A stretch of DNA of 64,000 bases from Agapanthus africanus (Eukaryota > Streptophyta > Magnoliopsida > Asparagales > Amaryllidaceae): assembly GCA_030015575.1 (NCBI GenBank), contig CM057346.1:564702315-564766314 (forward strand). Direction: 5' to 3'. Each line of letters starts with the position of its first letter. Position 1 is the first letter of the stretch. The translations under genes were made by a program, and so were the position numbers. The notes under the pieces were generated by a model. The model ran no database searches. It worked only from the letters and a program-made list of their open reading frames with translations, and was not told where the DNA came from. Of this stretch, positions 11,526 to 21,100 are shown one piece after another.

Positions 11526-14345
11526 TGTCTTGCCCCGCTTCCCGGTGTACGGGGAAGGGGACGCGATGAGGCCGCTACGTATTTACTCTGAAGTAAACAC
11601 GCTAAGCATATCTAAGCAATATAAGTAAATGCACAAGAGACAATTTATATAATTGAATAGCAACTTTATTTATTAACATTCTTTTTACAATACATCTGAA
11701 AAGTAAATACGTGGAATGGAAAGCAATGCCTAAACAGTGGCATAACAGAAATGGAAAATAAAGAATGTAAACGTGTATAAGGAATCTAAAGCTCTGGGTC
11801 GAAAGTTAGCTGGTCCAAATCCTCGCTGGTGGGCTCGATCTACAGTGAGTCCGAATCACCTGACGACATTCCAAAGAAGAAGAAAGAGAATGTCGTCAGC
11901 AAACAAATCGCTCGGTAAGTCCCGTAAATAGACAAGAATGGAATAGACAGAATATAGAGTATATTGTTATAATATTGTATTTAGTGTTAACGCTATTATT
12001 TGTAGCTTGGTACAGAAGAGGCCAGTGTATACGAGAGGAGTCTCACTAGACCAGAGACTACGGTATATGGAGTACAAAGAACCGTTCAGCCACGGTACAA
12101 CGGCAATTGAATTCAGATTAGGTGTCTTTATGGTTGCTGTCTCGTGCCACTTCTAACACCTTCCGTACCAATCTACCCCTTAAACCCTGCGATATCTTGA
12201 TGGTATTATTTGTATTGTATTTTCTTGATTTATATAGATGGATGACTTTCCGGAACCATGATATCAGTAAATGGATGTAGCTGGAGAATCATGTAGATGG
12301 ATGTATATCCATGGTTCGGTTCAGTCAATATAGATTGATTAGATTGAACAGATTGAATATATAGACTCATGGATTCATGTTGAATTGTAGTTTGATACTT
12401 GAATTCTATTCAAGTCAGATTGATTATATTGAGACTCAGTCTGAGTCAGACAATTAGAAAAGAAATTGAAGTCATGAATTATGTTTTGGTGCTATCGGTA
12501 ACTGCTGCACATGGACAGCAGGATTTGTGTCTTTTTCCAAGACAATTACCGTGTTGATAACACCATTTGTTAGATTGTCTACCTTAAATAGGCAAGCACC
12601 CATATCTCTGGCTCCCTGAGGCTCAAGAGACTGGTTCCGCTTAAACCTATGTTTACTAGGGTCCTTATTGTAATTTAGTATAACTTGAGGGGATTTTATA
12701 TAAAACTAATTTTGTATAATTTTCAAAATACACCTCAAGTATTTTATTATCGTCTTTAGAGTTCTCATTAATGTATATTTTATCAATGTGACAATTCTAG
12801 TGAATAAAACCCAATTTCATAATATATGGTATTTATTTGTAATATTGGAATTATAATGGTATTTTCTTGTAAATGGGATGTTTTTCTTGAATTTTGGAAA
12901 TGTGGAATATTATAAATATTAAAAATAGATATTTTTATTTTAATTACATATATATTTATTTATTAAAAATATAATTTTTATTTATAATAGAAATCATATT
13001 TTCTAAAGGAAAAATGCATTAAAAATCTTTCGAGATCGTATGCTCCGTGAGGAGGTCTGCATCTCGCTCTACTAGGCCCGTGGATGTGCGATAATCCGCA
13101 CTATACTAATCGGGGTCCCCAAAAGTGGGTTGTAGAAGCGCAATTGCAAAAATTTATTAAATACACTTCTTATAGAAAAAGGTTTTATAAGTTGAAGGTA
13201 GTTATTTGTAAAGTCGTATTTTCCCGTATTCTATATTCTCGAAAGATATCGTGCTATGATAGAGAGGTATGTTGTGAGGAGATAGGTCATTACCTCGTGA
13301 ATTATCTAAATGTATAGCAAGGAAATAAGCTATTATTTCAAAACTAAAGTATATGGTATTTTTCTGTAAAAGCGTGATAAAAATTACAATATGAATTCTT
13401 TTGATATGAAACTTGTTCAATAGGTTTTGTTAATATTTAATCGTCATAATGTGAGAGTTTAGTATTATTGTGTTTAAGAAAAATAGAACTTTTAAAGAAA
13501 AACCGAATCGGAAGTCGGATTAACTCCGCTTCCGTCGGGTTTTAGAATTCCAAGTTTTTAGATTAAAAAAAGAGAAAGGGGAGAATGGACTTACTGGTTA
13601 CAAAGCTAGAGGGAAGAAAGAGGAAGGGGGAAGTGCCGGCGCATCGTTTCGTTGCCGGAAACTCCTTGAGTTGTCGTCGGAAGTTCGTCGGAGCTTCGCC
13701 CTTTGCTAACTCCACTTGCACACAAAAAGATCTTGAAATTTTCTTGAGAGTTTGGGCAGGGATTTGTGAGTGGAGGGGGGGTGATTTGAGGGGTTGTATT
13801 TATAGAAAAAACTAGGGTTTTAGGGTAGTGAAAGGGTGTATTAAAAATTTGTATTAAAATGGTTTAAATGTGTGTTTTAATGTGTTCTGTAAATGTGCAG
13901 GAAAAAAAATAATATAGAGGAGAGTCCAAGAGTCGTAGGGGTTAAAAAAAATTAGGGTTTGGGTCAAGTACAACCGGCGGCGCCGGCCACTCGCCGGTCT
14001 AATCCGAGGTATGGGGGCTCGGGTTCTCGCCACGTGTCCCTGACGCTTGGCCTAGCCTATTGCACCTGTTTGTTTTTAGTGTGACTCTTGGTTTTACGTG
14101 TTGTGCACGTGTAGACTTTTTGGCTTCTAAAAGATTAAAAGTATTTTAATTAAAAAGAATGTATGGCTGATGGGATTTGAACTCTGGTGCTATGGTTCAG
14201 CAGTGCAAGGTCTTACCAGTGAGCTACAAGCTCCTTCTTACTGTTCAAAAGCAAATCAAATTTATAACTTGTGCTCAGGCTCAACTACCCCTTTCTGTAT
14301 TTTTTTTGAAAAAAAAATTTGTATAGAAAGTTTAGGGTTGTTACA
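11526..14345 (-). mobile_element. Solo LTR, Tekay-like, minus strand
   Basis: A 2820 bp LTR with ends TGTCTTGCCCCGC and GGGTTGTTACA and no internal region, flanked by a perfect CCCTT duplication (11521-11525 and 14346-14350). Solo LTRs arise by recombination between the two LTRs of one element. Its sequence is related, in opposite orientation, to the LTR at 15490-18290; for example both hold a block with GACACAAATCCTGC beside GTCCATGTGCAGCAG. Read on the minus strand it has a TATA box (TATAAATA near 13797-13804) and a tRNA-like module near its start. Confidence 0.94.
14166..14233 (-). other. tRNA-like module in LTR (A box and B box)
   Basis: On the minus strand, about 110-180 bp inside the LTR start, there is TAGCTCACTGG (14226-14216, like the Pol III A box TRGYNNARNGG) and GAGTTCAAATCCC (14184-14172, like the B box GGTTCGANTCC). 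Their spacing is tRNA-like. I cannot fold a full cloverleaf or find an acceptor stem, so it is not a functional tRNA gene. The same module occurs at the same offset in other LTRs in this window. Confidence 0.6.
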
Positions 14346-14350
14346 CCCTT

Positions 14351-15443
14351 ACTCGCAGCATGAAGGGTAACGATGCAGTATGGGTTATTGTGGATCGACT
14401 CACCAAGTCGGCTCAGTTTTTTCCATTTCGAGTTGGCCAATCAACCGAGACGTTAGCAAAGAAGTACATAGAGGTAGGCATAAATCTAAAGTAAGATTCA
14501 AACCTTCAAAGTGTACTATATTTGATACCCATGAACTTTTGCAGAAGATCGTGAGATTATATAGAGTACCTGTTTGCATCGTCTCCGATCGTGATAACGG
14601 ATTCCGATCACAGTTCTGGCAGAGTCTGCAAGCTAGCCTGAGAATGAGTCTAAATTTCAGCATTGCTTATCATCCACAAATAGACGGACAGCCCGAATGA
14701 ACAATTCAGATTCTAAAAAACATGCTAAGAGCTTGTATGTTAGACTTCGGAGGTTCGTGGGAAGAGCACCTACACCTTGTGGAGTTTTCATACAACAACA
14801 GCTATCAGGCAAGTACTGGAATGACACCATTTCCAGCACTCTACGGATGGAAGTATCGTTCACCGCTAAGTTGGGACGACATCAGAGATCGTGAACTCCT
14901 TAGACCAGAAATGATCGTGGCGACTGTAGATGTAGTTAGCACGATCAGGGAAAGAATGCGCATAACCCAAGACTGACAGAAGCATTGGGCAGAAGCAAAG
15001 CGTCGACATCTGGAGTTCTAACCTGGAGACCATGTTTTTCTAAAGATCTCTCCAAACCGAGGAGTAATCCGCTTTGGCAAGAAGGGTAAGCTAAGTCCGA
15101 GATACATAGGACCGTTCGACATACTCGAACGAGTTGGAGAAGTGGCATACCGTTTAGCACTACCACCATCAATGTAAGGAGTGCACAACGTGTTCCACAT
15201 ATCCCAGCTACGAAGATATGTAAGCGACCGAGCCACATACTTAATCTCTCTGAGCTCACAGTACAGACTAATTTAACCTGCGAGCAACAACCTGTTGAGA
15301 TCCTGAACCAAAAGGTGAAGACACTACAGAACAAGAAAGTAAACTTGGTCCGAGTGATGTAGAGAAAGGATTCGCCAGGAGAATCAACATGGGAACGAGA
15401 AGAAGACATGCATGCAAGATACCCTTACCTATTTGAAAATTAG
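14351..15443 (+). pseudogene. Integrase core and chromodomain-like tail of the old plus-strand element
   Basis: The frame runs [19 protein letters not shown] through IVSDRDNGFRSQFW (second catalytic Asp), YHPQIDGQPE (catalytic Glu), [29 protein letters not shown] and FHISQLRRYV, ending [19 protein letters not shown] with TAG at 15441-15443. It is broken by several stops and one or two small shifts. A 71 bp insert (14474-14544) interrupts the core. The C-terminus before the tail (about 15230-15360) has decayed most. Homology to the integrase at 3730-5127 on the other strand is clear throughout. Confidence 0.93.
14474..14544 (+). other. 71 bp GT-AG insert resembling an intron in integrase
   Basis: The insert starts GTAGGCATAAATC and ends AACTTTTGCAG, with a pyrimidine-rich 3' end and an internal TACTATA-like possible branch site. 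Removing exactly this interval restores the frame: KKYIE joins KIVRLYRVPV and aligns without gap to [14 protein letters not shown] in the other integrase copy. It could be a true intron or a chance insertion. The related copy on the minus strand lacks it. Confidence 0.55.
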
Positions 15444-15476
15444 TCCATATGTAAATTTCGAGGACGAAATTTTTAT

Positions 15477-15489
15477 AAGGAGGGTAGAA
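15477..15489 (+). other. Polypurine tract of the old plus-strand element
   Basis: AAGGAGGGTAGAA lies directly before the LTR start TGTAACGACTC. It follows the TTTCGAGGACGAAATTTTT block also seen in the 493-11439 element. Confidence 0.85.
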
Positions 15490-15602
15490 TGTAACGACTC
15501 TGAATTTACTGTACTGAATTTTCCATTTTAATGTACAGAAATGAGTTTACAGCCTGAGTTTGCGTTTTAAGTCAATTTTGTTAAATAATAGTAAGAAATA
15601 AC

Positions 15603-15671
15603 TTGTAGTTTACTGGTAAAGCCTTGCACTGCTGTGACGTAACCCCTGTGTTCGAATCCCATCAGACACAA
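15603..15671 (+). other. tRNA-like module in LTR (A box and B box)
   Basis: TAGTTTACTGG (15606-15616) resembles an A box. GTGTTCGAATCCC (15648-15660) contains a perfect B-box core. The module begins about 113 bp from the LTR start, the same place as in the related solo LTR. No acceptor stem is visible. Confidence 0.6.
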
Positions 15672-16028
15672 TTATTTTTTATGAATTTTTTAAACTTTTT
15701 GAAAGCCCAAAAGATTGCACGTGCAATACACAGGGAAATGAAAAGTCAAACATGTGGAAAATGGAGTAAATAAAGAGTTGATCAGCTGGCACGAATCTTG
15801 AGGCAAATGCCTCGAGATCGACCGGCCAAATCACTCAAAGAACCGGTGGGGACGGTCGGATATTGCCCAATGAACCCCGGGATTTGCACACACACATCTT
15901 CACCTACCCCTGACTCTTCTGCACTGTTTGATTTCCCTGCAATCAAATAGAGATCTTTCAATTCACAATTTATTACAATTTTAATGCTTTTTAATCCACA
16001 TTTTAATTCCAAAACCCTAATTCTCCAC

Positions 16029-16036
16029 TATAAATA
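16029..16036 (+). promoter_or_regulatory. TATA box of LTR promoter
   Basis: TATAAATA followed by CCACCGCC lies about 540 bp into the LTR, a plausible Pol II start region for the element. The solo LTR of the same type has an equivalent TATAAATA on its own strand. Confidence 0.55.
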
Positions 16037-18290
16037 CCACCGCCTAACTTGGCTCGGTATCATTCTGAAAATTATAGCAAAATTCTCTTAAAAAGTTCCT
16101 AAATAAAAGTGAAGTAAAGAGGAGTTAGCGAGCAAGCAACTTCCGGCGAAAATGGAAGAAAATTTTGGTGCTCCCGCGACGCCACGATGACACTCCTCTA
16201 TTCGTAACTTTTTCCTTGAGCTTTCAAAACAGTAAGTCCCTTCCAAACACCCTTTCTCTTCATTGAAATTCCATTTCAAAACTTATATCGGTAAGTGGAG
16301 TTAATACCGATATCATTATACTAAACCCTAAAAACTCTTTATCCTTTATTCTTTGATCAACGAAGTTTTTACACAATACTTGTAACCTTAAACCTTAACG
16401 TTTAGAATCAAATTTCATAAAAATTCTCATGTGAAATAACAATAGTAGCACTTTTTCATTAAAATACCTTGAACTTTATAAACACCTCTTTTAGTATTTA
16501 TTAAAACAATACCTTTCGAAAAAACTTTACGGGGTAACGACCTACCCCACACGCACACTTGGTTTCATAGCACGATTCCTATTTGCATGTATTTTTGGTT
16601 CGAAGAATAATAATACACTAAAATACCACAAAACTTTAAAAACCAAATTTCTTTTAAAGCGGTATTTCCTATCTTTTGCGATTACGCATCTACAACTCTC
16701 TTTAGGGGACCAGCTAATGGATGGTGTGGATTATCGCAAATGCTTGGACTAGTAGAATGGGATGCAAACCTCCTCACGAAGCATTCGATCTTGAAAAGAT
16801 TTAAATACGTTTTTTTAAGAAATACGAATTTTCTAAATAAAATAAAATTATTTTTTAAAATTAAAATTATATAAAATTATAAATCAATATTTTCAAAATA
16901 TATTAAATCTATATTTTTCTAAAATGAAAAGATTAACAAATGACAATAAAATACCATCAAGATACCAAAAATGTAAGTTTTACAATAAAATACCATGAAC
17001 TTTTCAAGCTAAGTAATTATCACTAAAAATATCCCAATACTTAAAATCCATGCTCATGACAACCCTAAATAATACTAATCACCCTCGAGATTTACTTTTA
17101 AACTATATTAAAAATATTTTTCATAAAACCCCCTCAAGATATATAAAACAATATTTAAGGACTTTAGTAAATATAGGTTTAAGCGGGATCAATTATCTTG
17201 ATCCACGGGGAGCCGAAAAAAGTGAGTGTTTGGCTATTTAAGGCAGACAGCTTAACGAAGTTATCAATGGTAATTGTCTTGAAAAAAGACACAAATCCTG
17301 CCGTCCATGTGCAGCAGTCATCGATGACTCCCGAACCTAATTCAAGAGCTAAATCTGTTACAAGTGTCTGACTCGGTTTGAGTCCAATTCAAATATGAAT
17401 CCAATTCAAATATGAATCCAATATCAAATATGAATACTTGAACATGAACATGAACATGAATACTTGAATCAAACATCAATATCAAACATGTATACTTGAA
17501 CTGACTTGACCGAACCATGATTATAACTTAAGTTGACTACTTGATTACATCTTGAACATGACTACTTGAATAAATTGTGTCCATGGTTTCGGCAACACTT
17601 GTAAACAAAATCTATACAATCCATTACGCAGGGATAAAGGGGTAGATTGGTACGTAACGTATATTGTGGCACGAGAGGTCATTTAAAAGACATATACATG
17701 AATTCTCGTGTCGTTGTCCCATGGGTTATGACGGGGCCTTGTACTACATGTTATCATAGTCCACTGGGTAAGATGGACTCCTCACGTATATATGAATATC
17801 TTCCGTATCAAGCTACAAACAACCACGTTATAATAATCATCATACCGGTAATCAATCATACACAAATTATCTATTCTTTTCACATTACTCGTTATATTCT
17901 CTTTCTTCTTTTGGGACTTACTGAGCGTTAGTTCGCTGACGACATTCCTTTCTATTTCTTCTTTAGAATGTTCGTTAGGAGGACAGGACTCTCAGGAGAT
18001 CGAGTCGAGGCAGGAGGACTTGGATCAGCTTACGGCATAACCTGACTACTAATTCCTTGTATTTACTTTCATTTTGTATGCCACTCTTTAGGCATTGCTT
18101 TATTCATTGTATCTTTTCTTTTCAAACAATTGTATGTAAAGTTGAAAGTAAATAAAGTTGCTATTTTATTTTAATACTCTTGTCATTCTTGTTCATTTTA
18201 TAAATTGCTTAATTACGCTTAAAGTATTTATTTCTTAGTAAATACGTTGCGGCCTCACCGTTTCCGTCTACTGGGAAGCAGAGCGTGATA

Positions 18291-18748
18291 TGGTCGGACC
18301 ATTTCTTGAGACCAGTCAGATTGAGAGGACTGTCGACGTACAGCCTACTCCGGAGATCGTTGTGTGGTCTACCGTTCAGACAGAGATTGACGAGGAATCA
18401 CTTTCAGAGTTCACGAAGCTGAAGCCACATAAGTTACAGACAAGGATGTGACAGAGAATCCTTAGTCGTTCTTGGATAAAGTGACTAGGATATTTTTTTT
18501 GTTGGGATGTTCCGATGCAAGATCAGTTGAGTTGACTAGTTTCAGTAGGGTCTTGTTCAGACATGGCGTGAGTTGATCGAGAGAGGGCGAGCAGTGTGTA
18601 TTCCTCCGATATCTTGGACGAGTTCTCGAGGATGTATTTAGCCAGATTTCTTCCACCGAGTGTTAGAGATGCCCGAGTTCATAGCTTCGAGTCTTTGCGC
18701 AAGACTCCGAATATGACCCTAGCCGAGTATGAAGTGCAGTTTACACAG
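18291..18748 (+). pseudogene. gag remnant, Ty3/gypsy
   Basis: Just after the LTR the plus strand reads, in pieces, FTKLKPHKLQT and later YLARFLPPSVRDARVHSF followed by NMTLAEYEVQFTQT. This is the retrotransposon gag pattern (arm with SVRDAR ... MTLAEYE). Several stops and small deletions interrupt it, and no PBS is recognisable between it and the LTR. Because pol precedes this LTR and gag follows it, the arrangement is pol-LTR-gag. Either two copies share one LTR, or a deletion joined them. It ends abruptly near 18748. Confidence 0.75.
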
Positions 18749-19804
18749 ACTCACTCATGGGTCTGTATCTTTTTTTGGGCGCAGTTGGCAACTGTGCCCA
18801 AGAAAGAAATAGACCTATAAGTGATTTTCCTTATATAAATGAGAGTTCAATCTTCCACTCTATCTCAAATCTCTCTCTGCGCTCTCTATTTCTCTCTCAG
18901 ATCACATCACCATCACTATCATCACCTTCAAATTCATCTCCACCCTCACCTTCACCATCACCACTGTCAGCTCTCCTCACTGCACGGGCCCCTACTCTCT
19001 CCATCTTAGATCCCGATCTCTATCTCTCTCTTCGATCTTGGTCTCTCTCTCTCAATGTCAGGATCTTCATCTGCAGGATTGCCATCAATCGATGACATAA
19101 AGAGAAGCATCCTTACACTGTCGTGAAAGCTGAATTCATCGGTATAGACTACGCGGTTACGAGAGCATTCTCTATCGATTACGGGGGCGTATGAACCCCC
19201 GGTTAAAAATCGATCACACCATCCTACGGCTTTTGCACTTAGCCGTATTGGATGTGTTCACGTCTCCTCCTGAAAAAGTAACCCATGGCTACTATGGAGA
19301 AGCAAATCGCCATCTCCGCTTCTTACATTCTATGGGTCTTCTTTCTGATCGCGCTATCGAGTACTCCGCAAGCGCTCTCCACCGCATCTTTATGCATCGT
19401 CGGACTTTAGGGAATGTTATTTTTTCAATCGTTAATTGGCCACCAAAATAGCAAATTAGAGGAATGTAATTATCCATCATTTTTCCTCCTGCAACAAGGC
19501 GTGTTTTGAGAATTCTCCACAAACACACTACTTATTTATCTTCACGTTTCTACTAACCTAATCTCTTAAATTAACATCTAAAATACACAAATTAACAACC
19601 ATAACTTACTTTCATAAATTATAAAACTAATTTTTCTTCCATTTTAACAAAATAAAAAAAAATAAAATACAATAAAATTAGAATTTTTAAAAATTTAAAT
19701 TACCTGAAAAAGATCATGATCAGTGGAGCAAGGAGGGGGCTCGGGTTGCTGGAGAAGGAGGAGATCGGGTCGGAGGGTCTCGGCTGAAGCAGTGAAGCGG
19801 ATAG

Positions 19805-20095
19805 GGGTCGGTTTAAGGAGGAGATCGGGAGAGAGAGAGAGAGAGAGATCTCAGAGATAGAGAGAGGGAGAACGAGAGAGAGATCAAGAGAGAAAGAATG
19901 ATCTGAGTGAGAGAGAGAGAAAGAAATCGAAAGAGAGATAGAGAGGGAGATCGAGAGAAAGGGAGGGAGAGAGAGAGGGTAGAACAAGATTTTGAGCAAG
20001 AGGGGGGGGGGAGATCGAGAGGAGAGAGTGTGAGATGAGAGAGAGAGAAATTGAGAGGATTGAGATATATATATATATAGAGAGAGAAATATTAC
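19805..20095. repeat. GA-rich microsatellite tract
   Basis: Interrupted (GA)n with AGAGAGAGAGAG runs, a G8 run near 20010 and a short (AT)n at about 20068-20080. The open frame on the opposite strand here (Leu/Ser/Pro-rich) is only a by-product of the repeat. Confidence 0.85.
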
Positions 20096-20181
20096 TTAAT
20101 AGACTCGGTCACAGCTCTGTTAAGTAATATTTTTTGGACGCAGCCCAATTGAAAATCATAAGTGCATCCAATTGAAAATTG

Positions 20182-20312
20182 AATGGGGCGCATTTCTGAA
20201 CTGCGCCCCATTCAATTGTATGGGGCACACTTCTTAACTGCGCTCCATTCAAGTCTGGGGCTCCCATCACAAATGTATGGGGTGCAGTTTAAAAGTGTGC
20301 CCCATACAAAAA
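20182..20312. repeat. Nested perfect hairpins built on a GGGGCGCA motif
   Basis: 20182-20214 is a perfect inverted repeat: GAATGGGGCGCA, a 9-base loop, TGCGCCCCATTC. Next to it, TTGTATGGGGCACACTT (from about 20216) pairs with AAGTGTGCCCCATACAA (to about 20312). Inside that pair a second stem is formed by AACTGCGCTCCAT and ATGGGGTGCAGTT. The earlier hairpin at 18771-18800 uses the same GGGCGCAGTT motif. Confidence 0.75.
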
Positions 20313-20512
20313 ATTTTAAAAAAAGCGCCGGCGCTGAGCTAGTGCTGACATGGCGCCTACGTGGCCAAAAGTGACCTACTTTTGAAATAAATTTTAAAAG
20401 TGGCCTATTTTTTAATTTTTTTTAAAAAATAGCCAAATGCAAAAATTGTCCTATATTAAAACACCAAACAAAGGGGGGAAAGGAAAAAAAGGAAGAAGAA
20501 GAAGATAGAGTC

Positions 20513-21100
20513 ATGGTCGTCGTCTTCATTCTTATCATTCTCCTCTCTTTGCTTTGTGAGCCCAGCCCAGAATCCCAATTCTTCTAAAAATGCCCCTATC
20601 TCTTGCGGATCCGAGTCCAGACCCATTACGGTCTGCTTCCCCCTTCCTCGAAAGCTCACCTCCCTCCTACAGACTCAAAGGCATCCCCCTTCTCACATGC
20701 TCCCCCACCAATGACACCCTCCTCCTCACCTTCCCCACCACCCCTTCAGAGTCACCCACATCAACTACCTTCATAGCTCCCTCACTATCGCTATCGGATC
20801 TGGGTTCGGGTCCCTATCATCTCCATCCCCGCTCCAAAACCTCACCACCTTTGACTTTCTCAAAACCCCAAGTCTTCACCCTTGACTCTATCATGGGTGT
20901 CAGCATGGTGAGCTGTTCAAGGGAGCTAATGGATCCAGGCACGAGCGCGGACGCGGGCCTGATACCGTGCCTTAATGAGCCAGGTTACACCGTGTACGCC
21001 GTGAATGCGGGCGAAACCATGGACGTGATTCCTGATAGATGCATGGTGGTGTAGACTGGGGGTCAGATTCTGTATCAAACCGGGGAAGATATTGGAACAA
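20513..21100 (+). pseudogene. Host receptor-like gene fragment, GUB_WAK/LRK10L-type ectodomain
   Basis: The ATG at 20513 opens MVVVFILIILLSLLCEP, a good signal peptide, and is followed within a few codons by a stop. In two frames the rest resembles the cysteine-patterned ectodomain of plant wall-associated or LRK10-like receptor kinases: ISCGSES in one frame, and ESSPPSYRLKGIPLLTC, NDTLLLTFPTTPSES, VSMVSCSRELMDPG, IPCLNEPGYTVYAV and MDVIPDRC in another. So one frameshift and the early stop break it. It ends at 21100, where an LTR is inserted, and no kinase domain is present in the window. This is the only likely host coding sequence here. The family call is by pattern, not by search. Confidence 0.55.

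Larger units (their letters stand above)
15490..18290 (+). repeat. 3' LTR of the old plus-strand Tekay-like element
   Basis: It begins TGTAACGACTCTG after the polypurine tract and ends GAGCGTGATA, a decayed form of the usual CA end. Its length (2801 bp) matches the solo LTR at 11526-14345, to which it is related. It holds a TATA box at 16029-16036 and a tRNA-like module at 15603-15671. Around 17390-17480 there are short tandem repeats of AATCCAATATCAAATATG and GAACAT type. Confidence 0.85.
18749..20460. other. Unassigned region with hairpins and low-complexity sequence
   Basis: I recognise no gene here. Visible parts: a hairpin at about 18771-18800 (GGGCGCAGTT / AACTGTGCCC); a TC-rich stretch at 18870-19060; two short open frames near 19191-19451 (86 codons) and 19285-19410 (41 codons; the latter begins MATMEKQ and has a hydrophobic, signal-peptide-like stretch), neither matching a family I know; an AT-rich stretch at 19550-19700; GA microsatellite; an AATATTACTTAA hairpin at 20088-20132; and the GGGGCGCA hairpins that follow. 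It may be a decayed DNA transposon carrying captured host sequence, but no terminal repeats were identified. Confidence 0.4.

Noticed and set aside
14166-14233. Functional tRNA gene in the LTR
   Set aside because: A and B boxes are present, but acceptor, D and anticodon stems do not pair, so it is listed only as tRNA-like.
19700-19999. 99-codon Leu/Ser/Pro-rich protein on the minus strand
   Set aside because: It is the translation of an interrupted GA microsatellite.
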